64,000 nucleotides of DNA from Bryobacteraceae bacterium (GCA_041394945.1 JAWKHH010000003.1:1364001-1428000); one strand, 5' to 3'. Numbered from the stretch's first letter, positions 11,607 through 21,312 are shown. The notes: a model not told the origin generated them from the sequence alone. A program made the numbers and translations.

Positions 11607-12902
11607 ATGAACATCTCACGACGCTCACTCGCTTTCGGCGCCACTGCCGCTTCCTACTCGCGCATCTTCGGCGCCAACGACCGCATCCAGATGGGCTATA
11701 TCGGCCTTGGCAACCGCGGCGACCAGGTCCACGAAGGCTTCCTCGAGCACGGGGATCAGCAGACGGTGGCGGTGTGCGATTTGCGCGAGGACTACATGGA
11801 CCTCGCGGTGAAGAAGTCGCGCGGGACGCCGAAGCGCTACGCCGACTACAAGCGGCTGCTCGAAGACAAGGATGTGCAGGCGGTGGCGATCGCCACGCCG
11901 GACCACTGGCACGCGCCGATGTTCATCGACGCCTGCCGCGCGGGCAAAGACGTGTACGTGGAGAAGCCGCTTTCGCTCACCGTGCGGCAGGGGCGCGAGA
12001 TGGTGAACGTGGCGCGCGCGACCAAACGTGTGACGCAGGTGGGAATCCATCGCCGGTCCGCGAAGTTCCTCGCCGAGGCGGCCGAGTTCGTCCGTTCCGG
12101 CGGAATCGGAAAGGTGACGATGGCGCGCAGCTACCATATCGCCAACGAGTGGCCGATGGGAATCGGCAACCCGCCGGACGGCGCGCCGCCCGATCCGGCG
12201 ATGTGGGAGAAGTGGCTGGGTCCGGCGCCGCGCAAGCCGTACAACCCGAATCGCACGTTTTATAACTTCCGGTGGTTTTACGACTACTCGGGCGGGCAAC
12301 TCACCAACTTCGGCGTTCACTACATGGATATGATCCGGTGGTGCCTGAGCGCGGAGGAGGCGACGCCACGGGCGGTGGTGGCGATGGGCGGTAAGCTGGC
12401 TGTGGAAGACAACCGGGAGATTCCGGACACGCTCGAGGTGCTGTGGATGTTCGACGGCGTCATGGTGAGCTTCATGCAGGTGAACGCGAACGCCGCGCCT
12501 TCGAACGCGCAGAACTCGGAGATGGAACTGCGCGGAACCAAGGGGACGATGTACCTGCACGGCAATCGCTGGGAGGTGGTCCCGGAGATGGCGCGCACGG
12601 AACCGCGCCCTGTGCGGACGCCGCTCCATCGCGACGAGGAGCGCGCCATCGAGCGCAACGCCCGCAAGACGATGATGGAGCCGAAGTCGGCCAAGGGCAG
12701 CGCGGACACGGCGTTCCATGCGCGGAACTTTCTCGACTGCGTGAAGTCCCGCGCCAAGTGCAATTGCGACATCCTTACGGGGCACTTGTCGACGTCGGCG
12801 ACGATTCTCGGAAACATCGCGCTGCGGACGAAGAGCTACCTCGAGTGGGACGCGGCGCGGGAGCGCTTCACGAACAACGAAGCGGCCAATCGCCTGCTTT
12901 AA
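11607..12902 (+). CDS. Tat-exported Gfo/Idh/MocA family oxidoreductase
   Basis: 431-residue NAD(P)-dependent sugar/polyol oxidoreductase of the Gfo/Idh/MocA family. It opens with a Tat-like signal (MNISRRSLAFGATAAS), then the Rossmann fingerprint MGYIGLGNRG, the ATPDHWHAPMFIDACRAGKDVYVEKP stretch (positions about 91-117) with the catalytic-lysine EKP motif, and a C-terminal alpha/beta domain with the WFYDYSGGQLTNFGVHYMDMIRW segment supplying the conserved histidine. Export of this normally cytoplasmic enzyme class is common in Acidobacteria and Planctomycetes. It is followed after 7 bases by the esterase-SMP30 gene, so they form an operon, likely for breakdown of an unusual sugar or glycoside. 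The substrate is unknown. Confidence 0.9.
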   Translation: MNISRRSLAFGATAASYSRIFGANDRIQMGYIGLGNRGDQVHEGFLEHGDQQTVAVCDLREDYMDLAVKKSRGTPKRYADYKRLLEDKDVQAVAIATPDHWHAPMFIDACRAGKDVYVEKPLSLTVRQGREMVNVARATKRVTQVGIHRRSAKFLAEAAEFVRSGGIGKVTMARSYHIANEWPMGIGNPPDGAPPDPAMWEKWLGPAPRKPYNPNRTFYNFRWFYDYSGGQLTNFGVHYMDMIRWCLSAEEATPRAVVAMGGKLAVEDNREIPDTLEVLWMFDGVMVSFMQVNANAAPSNAQNSEMELRGTKGTMYLHGNRWEVVPEMARTEPRPVRTPLHRDEERAIERNARKTMMEPKSAKGSADTAFHARNFLDCVKSRAKCNCDILTGHLSTSATILGNIALRTKSYLEWDAARERFTNNEAANRLL

Positions 12903-12909
12903 TAGGACA

Positions 12910-14625
12910 ATGCGCATCGCCGCGTTGCTCATCGCCTCCGCCGCATTCGCCCAAACCAGCTATGGGCCGGATTCGACACGTCAGTCCGGCGTGCCGCAAG
13001 GCAAGGTCACCAAGCACACCTGGACCTCCACGAAGCACTACCCCGGCGCCGTCCGCGACTGGTGGATCTATGTTCCCGCGCAGTACAAGGCGGACAAGCC
13101 CGCGCCGGTGATGATCTTCCAGGACGGCGGCGGCTACGTGAGCGAAACGGGCCACTCGCGAATCCCGATCGTGTTCGACAACCTGATTCACAAGGGTGAG
13201 ATGCCGCCCACGATCGGCGTATTCGTGAATCCAGGCGTGCTCCCCGCGCTCGGACCCGATCAGCAGAATCGCTACAACCGGAGCTACGAGTACGACGCCA
13301 CCGGGGACGTCTACGCGCGGTTTCTGATCGAGGAGATCCTGCCCGAAGTGGCGAAGAGCTACAACATCTCGAAAGACCCGAATGACCGCGCGATCGCCGG
13401 GTCGAGCTCAGGGGGCATCGCGGCGTTCACGGCGGCGTGGCACCGTCCGGACGCGTTTCGCCGCGTCCTCAGCTTCATCGGCAGCTATACGAATCTGCGC
13501 GGTGGCGATCATTGGTCTTCGATGATCCGGAAAACGGAAGGCAAGCCGCTGCGCATCTTTCTGCAGGATGGGCGCAACGACCAGAACATCTATTCGGGCA
13601 ACTGGTATATCGGCAACCAGGATATGCACTCCGCGCTCGACTACGCCGGCTACGACACTACGTTCGTCGTCGGCGACGAGGGCCACAACATGCGTCACGG
13701 CGGGCCGATCATGCCGGACGCGCTGCGGTGGCTGTGGCGGGAGTATCCGAAGCCCATCGCCAAGCCGCTGGGCAAGGGCGAACGCCGCGCGGCGAGCGAT
13801 TTCATCGATCCGGCGAGCGAATGGGAACTGGTGACGAACGGCTACAAGTTCACCGAGGGGCCGGCCGTGGACCGCGACGGCAACGTCTTCTTCACAGATA
13901 TCCCGAACAACCGGATCCACCGGATCGGCGGGGACGGGAAAGTCACGGTCTTCAAGGAAGACACGGGCGGGGCAAACGGGCTGATGTTCGGACCGGACGG
14001 GAAGCTCTACGCCTGCCAGAACCGCAAGCAGAGGATCGTCGCGTATGGGATGGACGGCGCCGAGACCGCGATCGCCGAGGGCGTGACGTCGAACGATCTC
14101 GTGGTGACCGCCAAGGGCACGATCTATTTCACCGATCCGCCCAAGAAGAGCGTTTGGTACATTGATGCCCAGCGCAACAAGCGCGTGGTCCACGAGGGCA
14201 TCGAGTTTCCCAACGGCGTGATGCTTTCACCGGACCAGTCGCTGCTGACGGTGGCCGACTATCGCGGCAACCGGGTATGGTCATTCCAAATCAAGCCGGA
14301 CGGATCGCTCGCGAACGGGCAGCCGTTCTACAAGCTGGAGGTTCCGGATGAATCCGTGGCGTCGTTCGCCGACGGAATGACGATGGATTCGGAAGGCTTT
14401 CTGTACGTGGCGACACGGCTGGGCGTGCAGATCTGCGATCAGCCGGGGCGCGTGGTAGCGATTCTGAACAAGCCGCACGGGGGCGCACTCGCCAACGCGG
14501 TCTTCGCCGGCAAGGATCTCTCGTGGCTCTACGTCGCGGCGGGCGACGGCATCTACCGGCGGCATATGCGCCGAACGGGGGTGTGGCCGTGGACGCTCGT
14601 AAGGCCGCCGCAGCCGCGTTTGTGA
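12910..14625 (+). CDS. exported fusion: alpha/beta-hydrolase esterase + SMP-30/gluconolactonase
   Basis: 571-residue secreted two-domain protein. The signal peptide is MRIAALLIASAAFAQ. Residues about 30-295 form an enterochelin-esterase-like alpha/beta hydrolase with the nucleophile elbow AGSSSGG, an acid-bearing DGRNDQN loop and a GDEGHNMRHGG histidine. Residues about 300-565 form an SMP-30/lactonase six-bladed propeller beginning VTNGYKFTEGPAVDRDGNVF with the metal-ligand Glu in TEGPA, and conserved ANGLMFGPDG and PNGVMLSPDQ blades. The fusion suggests successive ester and lactone cleavage of a sugar acid outside the cytoplasm. It is 7 bases from the Gfo/Idh gene. The exact substrate is not known. 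Confidence 0.88.
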   Translation: MRIAALLIASAAFAQTSYGPDSTRQSGVPQGKVTKHTWTSTKHYPGAVRDWWIYVPAQYKADKPAPVMIFQDGGGYVSETGHSRIPIVFDNLIHKGEMPPTIGVFVNPGVLPALGPDQQNRYNRSYEYDATGDVYARFLIEEILPEVAKSYNISKDPNDRAIAGSSSGGIAAFTAAWHRPDAFRRVLSFIGSYTNLRGGDHWSSMIRKTEGKPLRIFLQDGRNDQNIYSGNWYIGNQDMHSALDYAGYDTTFVVGDEGHNMRHGGPIMPDALRWLWREYPKPIAKPLGKGERRAASDFIDPASEWELVTNGYKFTEGPAVDRDGNVFFTDIPNNRIHRIGGDGKVTVFKEDTGGANGLMFGPDGKLYACQNRKQRIVAYGMDGAETAIAEGVTSNDLVVTAKGTIYFTDPPKKSVWYIDAQRNKRVVHEGIEFPNGVMLSPDQSLLTVADYRGNRVWSFQIKPDGSLANGQPFYKLEVPDESVASFADGMTMDSEGFLYVATRLGVQICDQPGRVVAILNKPHGGALANAVFAGKDLSWLYVAAGDGIYRRHMRRTGVWPWTLVRPPQPRL

Positions 14626-14644
14626 CCTTCGGGGGTAGGCCGTG

Positions 14645-14680
14645 CCCGCGCGAAACTGTGGCGGTTGCCGCACGCGCGGG
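14645..14680 (+). terminator. GC-rich hairpin after the esterase-SMP30 gene
   Basis: Arms CCCGCGCG (14645-14652) and CGCGCGGG (14673-14680) are perfectly complementary, with an inner imperfect stem. It begins 20 bases after the stop codon. It lacks a clear T-tract, so this may be a 3'-end stabilising or rho-linked structure rather than an intrinsic terminator. Confidence 0.35.
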
Positions 14681-14770
14681 AGACTCTCCCCCTTGCCGGG
14701 CATTCCCCTTCGCGAAGCCTGTGTCTATTGCCTCGGGTGCACTTGACACCCGGCGTTACACTGTCATGTG

Positions 14771-15637
14771 ATGCTACCCATGACCCGCCGCCAAGTGCTT
14801 GCCGCTCTGTCCGCGACGCCAGCCACTTTCGCGAAGCCGCTCTCGGCGATCGGGGTGCAGCTCTACACGCTGCGCACCGTGCTGCCGAAGGCGCCGCTCG
14901 AGACGCTGAAGGCCCTCGAGTCGATCGGCTACAAGGAAGTGGAGGCCGTGGGCGGAAGCCTGGAGCAGATCTGGGATGCGCTCAAACAAACCTCGTTGAG
15001 GCCGGTGAGCGTCCATCTGAACACGCCGTTGTTCACCTCCCGGCAAGCCGACCTTCCCGCCGCTGTCGACGACGCCGCCAAGAAAGGGTTCCGCTACGCC
15101 GTGTGCCCCTACGTGGCGCCGAACGAACGCGGCGCGGACCTGGCCACGCGCATCGAGAACATGAAGAAGCTCGGCGCGTCACTTTCGAAGGCCGGCGAGA
15201 TGTGCCGCCGGTACGGGGTCAACCTCGCGTATCACAATCACGCTTTCGAGTTCGAACCGACCGGCGACGGCCGCACGCTGCTCGACGTGCTGCTGGCGGA
15301 ATCGGACGCCAGGACGCTGCAGCTCGAGATGGACATCATGTGGGTGGCCGTGGGCGGCGGCGACGCCGTGGGGCTGCTCAACAAGTACAAGGGCCGTGTG
15401 CCGCTGCTGCATGTCAAGGACCTGCACCAGGGAGTGGGCATACAGTACAACGAGCGCATTCCGCGGGACAAGTTCGCCGAGGCGGGGCGGGGAATGGTGA
15501 AGATTCCCGAGATCCTGCGGGCCGGGAAGAAGCTCGGCGTGCGGCATTTCTTTGTCGAGCAGGACCAGACGCCGGGGGATCCGCTGGCGAGCCTGCGGAT
15601 CAGCTACGACTACCTGAGCCGCCTGAGCGTCTCGTAG
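14771..15637 (+). CDS. TIM-barrel sugar phosphate isomerase/epimerase-like protein (exported)
   Basis: About 288 residues, xylose-isomerase-like TIM barrel (AP endonuclease family 2 fold). After a Tat-like leader (MTRRQVLAALSATPATFAKP) the protein begins IGVQLYTLRTVL, a very typical start for this family, and holds YHNHAFEF (metal-site His), LEMDIMWV (Glu/Asp), LLHVKDLH and FVEQDQTPGDPLASL near the C terminus. GTG 14768, ATG 14771 and ATG 14780 are alternative starts with no strong ribosome-binding site; the last gives the cleanest Tat leader. It follows the exported oxidoreductase/esterase pair and probably acts on the same sugar pathway. The physiological substrate is unknown. Confidence 0.85.
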   Translation: MLPMTRRQVLAALSATPATFAKPLSAIGVQLYTLRTVLPKAPLETLKALESIGYKEVEAVGGSLEQIWDALKQTSLRPVSVHLNTPLFTSRQADLPAAVDDAAKKGFRYAVCPYVAPNERGADLATRIENMKKLGASLSKAGEMCRRYGVNLAYHNHAFEFEPTGDGRTLLDVLLAESDARTLQLEMDIMWVAVGGGDAVGLLNKYKGRVPLLHVKDLHQGVGIQYNERIPRDKFAEAGRGMVKIPEILRAGKKLGVRHFFVEQDQTPGDPLASLRISYDYLSRLSVS

Positions 15638-15705
15638 ACCCCGGCTCCGCGGAGGGGCGGCCCTACCCGTGATACATTCTGGAAAAGACAGCGGTTGGAG
15701 GTCAG

Positions 15706-18700
15706 GTGTCCGCCGGATTCCAGAGTGGGTCGTGTCACGGGAAAGCTGTTCGCGCTCAGCGTCGCGTGCGGCTATTGATGACGTTGCTGTCTGTTCTGCC
15801 GGCGCACGCGGATTCGATCCGCGAGGTACCGCTGCCCAACGGCACGCAGTTCGGAGCGAGCGATGCCAAGTCCTTCGGATCGAATCTCATCGTTGTGGGC
15901 TGTCATATCTGCGATGTCCTCTCGGAAGCGGCGGCTTTTTCGGTCAACCTCAGCACCGGGGCCGCAACTCGAATCCCCCTCGATCTACCTGCCGGCACGG
16001 TTCCGGACGCGCACAGCGGCGGCGCCAGCTCCATCGGGCTGCTGGCGAACGACTTGGTCATCTCGGGGGGCGTCTCCAAGGATCCGGTGAATACCGGCGA
16101 TGCCCAGGCGCTGCTGTGGAGTTCCGGCGGCTCCATCCTGCAGAGCCCGTCCTTCCCGAACGATCCGGCGTGGATCGGGTTGTCGCGCGGCGGAGTCGCG
16201 GTGGACAGGTTCTTCGTCGTCGGCAAAGAGAGCAAGTCCCAGTGGGCATTGGGAAATCTCTTTTTCAGCCGCGACATGTTGGTCGCCTCCGATGGCGCGC
16301 AGTTCGAGTTCGCCGGCATCCGGAACCGTCAGTTCCCACTCTTGGACCCGTTCACGACGCAGGTGTACGGAGCCGCGAGGTCCAACGACAAGGCCCGGTT
16401 TCTGGGCGCCGTCGCCGGGGAACTCACGAGGCTGCAGTTCAGCCCGAACCTGTACTACACGGTGGTGGAAGGCGCTATCTGGGAGTTCAACCTGAACACC
16501 CGCCAGTTCACGCGGTTTGAGCACGCCAGGCACGTACAAGGCTTTTCCAACGTGATTTGGCAAGCCATCTCGCCTTCCGGCCGGACACTCCTTGGGTGGG
16601 AGGCGATCAACGAGGAGGGGATCCTGCCGACGGCGGGTCATCTGGTGCTCTGCGATTTCGAGCGCACGGCTTGCCGCCCGATTCCGATCTCTCCCTACAA
16701 GAGCCTGTGGCGGCCACTGGGCAGTCCTCCGCTGGTGTTCGATGGTCCCGGCGGGCCGCTTGTGTTTGCGCCTTTGGAAGGCTCCCTAACCAGGGAGCAA
16801 TGGGTTGCCTGGTCGGAAGCCACCGGCGTGGTTGACATGCCGACCTTCGTGAAATCGCGAACGGGGGTGACGATCCCCGCGAACATTGCCCGTGTCGCCG
16901 GAAGCTCGGTGAACGGGTCCGGGCAGGCCGTGCTGTTCATCAGCACCGGGGTGAAGTTTTTCGGCGATCGGAACTACGTGCTGACGCTCGACGGCCCTTT
17001 CCACTCCTCAACCGCCACCGGACTGGTTACGGTTCCGGCCCTGTCGGGGCGTTCGCAGGCGGCGGCATCGACCGCGATCCAGGGCGCGGGTTTGACGCTC
17101 GGCGCGATCGCCAGCGCCCCGAGCAATGCGATCCCCGCAGGAGCCGTCATCCGGCATAGCCCGGCAGCGGCGTCACAGGTTGCCGCTGGCGCCCCGGTCG
17201 GGCTCGTGATCAGCTCGGGACCAGGCACAGTCACTGTTCCCAACCTCGCCGGTCTGACGCAGAGCGCAGCCGTCGCTTCCTTGCAGGCAGTCCACCTCAC
17301 CGCCGCGGCATCGACTGCCGCTCCGGACCTGGTTCAACCGGCCGGCGCCGTAATCAGCCAGAGCCCCTCGGCAGGTTCCCAGGTGTCGCCGGATTCGAGT
17401 GTCAGCATGGTGATCTCGTCGGGCCATCCCCAAACCACCGTGCCGAATCTCGTCGGGTTGTCCGAAGCCGCGGCCGGGCAGAACGTGGCCGCGGCTCGCC
17501 TGTTTCTGGCCGGCCCGGCGATTCCGAACGCCGGGGGTTGCTTCCGCACGCCGATGCCCCACGCCTCCATACCGGCCGGAAACATCATCAGTCAGAGTCC
17601 GGCTGCCGGTTCGGTCGTCGATGCCGGATCCGCCGTCTGCATCACGGTTTCGACCGGGCCTCCAACGATTACGGTGCCGGATGTCCGCGGGCAGACTCGC
17701 GCCGCCGCCGAGGCAGCCATCGTCGCAGCCGGTCTGACGGTGGGCGAGGTGATACTGGGGTCGAGTTGGGTCGAAGCGGCTGGCTTGGTCGTGTCGCAGG
17801 GACTCAACCCGGGAAGCAAGACCAGCGCCGGTTGGCCGTTGACTCTAGTGATCTCCACAGGCCCTGCATTCACGATCGTCCCGAATCTGGCCGGGCTAAC
17901 CCAGGCGGCCGCCGCCACGACACTCGAGGCCGCATTCCTGAAGATCGGCGCCGTCACCCAATCGCCGAGCCCGACGGCGCCGCCAGGGACAGCGATCGGG
18001 CAGACGCCGCGCGCCGGGATTGAATTGGGACGGGGGACGCTCGTCGACGTGGTGCTGTCTTCAGGGCCGGGAAAAGTGGTTCCGAACGTCGTGAACATGC
18101 CGCAAGGCGCGGCATCGGTCGCGATCGCCGCGGCCGGCCTGACGGTGGGGACGATCACTCCCGGATCCAGTCCGACGATTGTGGCGGGCAACGTCATCAG
18201 TCAAACACCCGCGGCGGGCGTGACGGCCAACACCGGCTCGCCGATTGCGCTCGTGGTTTCGGCCGGACCGGCGCGCACCGTGCCTGACTTGACCGGAATG
18301 TTGCGCACGGCCGCGCTGGCGGCACTGCAGTCAGCCGGGTTGGCCCCGGGCTCACTGATCGACCTGGCGAGCACAACCTCGACTGCGGACACCGTGATCC
18401 GCCAGAGCCCGCTGGGCGGTCAACAAGCCGTAGCGGGTTCGACCGTCGACATCGTGCTTTCGTTGGGCCCCGTGGCGCCTTCCGTAGTCGGCCAGACGCA
18501 GGCGGCGGCCGGCGCCACCATTCAGGCTGCTGGACTCGCGGTCGGTTCGGTGACGACATCGCCGGCAGGCGTCGCCGGTATCGTAGTGAGTCAGGCGCCC
18601 GCGCCCGGCATGGCCGCCGCTCCGGGGTCTCCCGTTAACCTCGTAGTGGGCGCCGGCGTTGCTCCCGTCGTTGTTCCGGATGTGCTCGATATCGTTCAGG

Positions 18701-20112
18701 CCGAAGCGGTGTCCCGCCTGGCCGCGGCCGGTTTGACGGCGATTGTCACGAAAGTGCCCCACCCGACCAAGGGGGCAGGGAGCACTTTGACGCAGAACCC
18801 GCTGCCCGGAGGGGTGGCCGCCGCAGGTTCAGCGGTCGCACTGTCGGTGGTTTCCGAACCACGGCTGCAGATCACCAAGTCGCATACGGGGAGCTTCTCG
18901 CCGGGCCAGCAAGGGGCAACCTATACGGTTGTGGTTTCCAACGCGGCGGACGCGAGTCCGGTTCGTTCGCCGATTCGCGTCACGGAGACGTTGCCCGCAG
19001 GCTTGACGCTGGTTTCGATGTCCGGGCAGGGCTGGAGCTGCCAGACGGCTGTGTGCAGCCGGTTGTCTGAGGGCCTCGCCACGGGAGCGAGTTTCCCGCC
19101 CATCACAGTTGTAGTCAACGTAGCGCCGAACGCCACATCGCCCCAATTAAACTCCGTGATCGTGACTGGCCAGGGCTCGGCGCCGGCCACGGCTACGGAC
19201 CCAACGACCATCATCGGCGCGGGCGGTCCCCGCGTCGTTTCCCTTACCCCGTCGACCGGGACGGGCGCGTCCAGGCGGTTCACGTTCAAGTTTCAGCATC
19301 CCTCCGGCGCTCAGGCGCTCGAGGTGATGAACGTACTGATTAACGATTATCTCGACGGCCGCCAAGCCTGCTACCTGGCTTATTCCAGACCTGCCAACGC
19401 ACTCTACATCGTCGCCGACAATGGCGACAGCACGCAGATCAGCGGCAAAACGATGAATGGCGTGGGTTCGGTTTCCAACAGCCAGTGCTCCGTCGATTTG
19501 ACACAGAGTTCGGCGTCTGCGAGCGGTACCGAGGTCACACTGGACCTCAACATTGGATTCGCCACGTCGTTCGGCGGCAACAAAGTGGTGTACGCGGCGG
19601 CGCGCGACGCGGCGGCGGGAAACTCGGGGTGGCAGACGATCGGCACCCACAGCATTCCTCCGCTCGCGATTACGTTCCCCCGGCCCGGCAGTGTTTCGCC
19701 GTCCTCCGGCAATGCGCAGAGCGCTCTGCTGAGCTTCACCTTCCAAGACGCCTCGAGCGCCAACAATCTGCAAACCGGGTGGGCTCTGATCAACACGGCC
19801 ATCGACGGTCGCTCCGCCTGCTACGTCGCCTACTACCGGCCCGGGAATCAGATTTTCCTCTACCCGGACAACGGTGACGGCAACTCGGCTACAAGCACCG
19901 TCCTCACGGGGTCGAACTCGCTCAGCAACAGCCAGTGCGCGGTATCCGCGGTGGGCAGTTCGGTGACGGCTTCCGGCCCGACGCTGACAGTCACCTTGAA
20001 CGTTACTTTCAAGGCGGCTTTCGCGGGTCCGAAGGCCATCTGGCTCGCCACGCAGACGTTGACCGGCGCTGTGAGCCCGTGGCAGGCGCTTGGGGCGTGG
20101 GTAGTCCCGTAG
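15706..20112 (+). CDS. giant exported protein: N-terminal region, nine PASTA repeats, DUF11 domain, two C-terminal cysteine-paired modules
   Basis: 1468 residues. GTG start supported by TGGAGGT four bases upstream; signal-like segment RVRLLMTLLSVLPAHA. Residues about 40-435 are a propeller-like unknown region. Residues about 440-1050 contain nine PASTA repeats, each starting VP(N/D)(L/V).G or close variants, with the (I/V)SQSP.AG..V..G core and a LVISSGP-type end. A DUF11-like repeat (about 1052-1172) carries the TYTVVVSNAADASPV and TETLPAGLTLV pattern. The last 290 residues are two related modules (about 1177-1322 and 1323-1468), each with a CY.AY motif and a later SNSQC cysteine. No kinase domain or transmembrane anchor is seen, so this is a secreted or surface protein, not a PknB-type kinase. 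Function unknown. Confidence 0.88.
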   Translation: MSAGFQSGSCHGKAVRAQRRVRLLMTLLSVLPAHADSIREVPLPNGTQFGASDAKSFGSNLIVVGCHICDVLSEAAAFSVNLSTGAATRIPLDLPAGTVPDAHSGGASSIGLLANDLVISGGVSKDPVNTGDAQALLWSSGGSILQSPSFPNDPAWIGLSRGGVAVDRFFVVGKESKSQWALGNLFFSRDMLVASDGAQFEFAGIRNRQFPLLDPFTTQVYGAARSNDKARFLGAVAGELTRLQFSPNLYYTVVEGAIWEFNLNTRQFTRFEHARHVQGFSNVIWQAISPSGRTLLGWEAINEEGILPTAGHLVLCDFERTACRPIPISPYKSLWRPLGSPPLVFDGPGGPLVFAPLEGSLTREQWVAWSEATGVVDMPTFVKSRTGVTIPANIARVAGSSVNGSGQAVLFISTGVKFFGDRNYVLTLDGPFHSSTATGLVTVPALSGRSQAAASTAIQGAGLTLGAIASAPSNAIPAGAVIRHSPAAASQVAAGAPVGLVISSGPGTVTVPNLAGLTQSAAVASLQAVHLTAAASTAAPDLVQPAGAVISQSPSAGSQVSPDSSVSMVISSGHPQTTVPNLVGLSEAAAGQNVAAARLFLAGPAIPNAGGCFRTPMPHASIPAGNIISQSPAAGSVVDAGSAVCITVSTGPPTITVPDVRGQTRAAAEAAIVAAGLTVGEVILGSSWVEAAGLVVSQGLNPGSKTSAGWPLTLVISTGPAFTIVPNLAGLTQAAAATTLEAAFLKIGAVTQSPSPTAPPGTAIGQTPRAGIELGRGTLVDVVLSSGPGKVVPNVVNMPQGAASVAIAAAGLTVGTITPGSSPTIVAGNVISQTPAAGVTANTGSPIALVVSAGPARTVPDLTGMLRTAALAALQSAGLAPGSLIDLASTTSTADTVIRQSPLGGQQAVAGSTVDIVLSLGPVAPSVVGQTQAAAGATIQAAGLAVGSVTTSPAGVAGIVVSQAPAPGMAAAPGSPVNLVVGAGVAPVVVPDVLDIVQAEAVSRLAAAGLTAIVTKVPHPTKGAGSTLTQNPLPGGVAAAGSAVALSVVSEPRLQITKSHTGSFSPGQQGATYTVVVSNAADASPVRSPIRVTETLPAGLTLVSMSGQGWSCQTAVCSRLSEGLATGASFPPITVVVNVAPNATSPQLNSVIVTGQGSAPATATDPTTIIGAGGPRVVSLTPSTGTGASRRFTFKFQHPSGAQALEVMNVLINDYLDGRQACYLAYSRPANALYIVADNGDSTQISGKTMNGVGSVSNSQCSVDLTQSSASASGTEVTLDLNIGFATSFGGNKVVYAAARDAAAGNSGWQTIGTHSIPPLAITFPRPGSVSPSSGNAQSALLSFTFQDASSANNLQTGWALINTAIDGRSACYVAYYRPGNQIFLYPDNGDGNSATSTVLTGSNSLSNSQCAVSAVGSSVTASGPTLTVTLNVTFKAAFAGPKAIWLATQTLTGAVSPWQALGAWVVP

Positions 20113-20172
20113 GGGCGTTCCTCGGGCGAACCCCCGATACAGGCTCCCTCAAATCCGGGCGATGAAAGAGGG

Positions 20173-21312
20173 ATGACGAACCGTCCGGCCAAGCCAATCG
20201 AAGCGATCCTCTGCCTCGTCACGGGGCTGTTGTTTTTCGCGATGTTGGGGTCGAACCTGATGAAGCACGCCGCGCATCACGATTTTCTGGTGTTCTTCAC
20301 GCAGGGGACGATTTTCGCCGAGGGCCACGCGGACCGGCTTTACGACATTCCTTACGTGATGGAAGTGCAACAGCGGATCGCGCCGGACAAGCAGTTGTTC
20401 ATTCCGCCGACGCGTCCGGCGTTCTACGTGCCGCTGCTCGCGCCGCTCGGGTGGATGACGATCTGGCCGGCGTTCACTGTCTGGCTGGTGGTGCAGGGGC
20501 TGGGGCTCGCGGCGTTTACCTGGTGGACCAAGCGGCGGTTCGGCTGGGGCGCCGTGGCCGCCCTCTCGTTTTTCTTTCCGTTCGCGATGGGGATCCTCAA
20601 CGGGCAGGACATCAGCTTCCTGGTGCTGCTGGCGCTGGGATCGTGGCTGGCTCTCGAACGGGGCCGCGACGGCCTGGCAGGCGCTCTGCTCGCCGGGACC
20701 CTGTTCAAGTTTCACTTGCTAATGCTGCTCGCGCCGGCGATGCTGATCCGGCGCAAGTGGCGGATGTTCGGAGCCTACGCCATCACCGGAGCGTTGGAGG
20801 CGGCGATCTCGGTGGCGATCGCGGGCGCGCGCCCATACATCGACATGCTTACCAACGGCAAGATCGACACGCTTTCAGAGTCGCCGGAGATGATGCCGAA
20901 CATCTACGCCATGCTGATGAACTTCGGTATCGATTCGACGCCGGCGCGCATCGTCGTCGTGCTGGCGATCGCGGCGGTGGCGCTGTTCCCGCGCGATGTG
21001 GCCGGGCTCTCGCACGGGTGGTTCTGGGCGGCCGCGGCCGGCTCCATCCTGATCACTCCGCACACCTATAGCTACGACATCTCCGTGCTGCTGCCGGCGC
21101 TGCTGATGCTGATGCAGCCGGAGGCGCCGAAGCCGGCCAAGTGGGTGGCGGTGGCTTCGATGACCGTGATTCCGTATGCGCTGACGGTGGCCGGCGTTCC
21201 GTGGTCGGCTTCGCCTTCGATTCTTCTGCTGATGATCGTGCTCGCGTTGAGCGGGCGGCTGCCGGTGTGGGGTCCGCGGCCCGAGCCTGCGCCCGCGCCC
21301 GCAGTGAGCTAA
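20173..21312 (+). CDS. GT87-like polyprenyl-phosphate-dependent mannosyltransferase family membrane protein (DUF2029)
   Basis: 379-residue multispan membrane protein with about nine to ten hydrophobic helices. The pattern matches the GT87/DUF2029 family: an acidic residue after TM1 (HDFLVFFTQGTIFAEG), a periplasmic loop with the LYDIPYVMEVQQRI and PPTRPAFYVPLLAPLGW segments, and the NGQDISFLVLLALGSWLALERGRDGLAGALLAGTLFKFH block that is the family's best-conserved stretch. Such enzymes transfer a sugar from a polyprenyl-phosphate donor to cell-envelope glycans. Neighbours give no specific acceptor. It starts ATG 61 bases after the PASTA gene and may be co-transcribed. Confidence 0.8.
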   Translation: MTNRPAKPIEAILCLVTGLLFFAMLGSNLMKHAAHHDFLVFFTQGTIFAEGHADRLYDIPYVMEVQQRIAPDKQLFIPPTRPAFYVPLLAPLGWMTIWPAFTVWLVVQGLGLAAFTWWTKRRFGWGAVAALSFFFPFAMGILNGQDISFLVLLALGSWLALERGRDGLAGALLAGTLFKFHLLMLLAPAMLIRRKWRMFGAYAITGALEAAISVAIAGARPYIDMLTNGKIDTLSESPEMMPNIYAMLMNFGIDSTPARIVVVLAIAAVALFPRDVAGLSHGWFWAAAAGSILITPHTYSYDISVLLPALLMLMQPEAPKPAKWVAVASMTVIPYALTVAGVPWSASPSILLLMIVLALSGRLPVWGPRPEPAPAPAVS

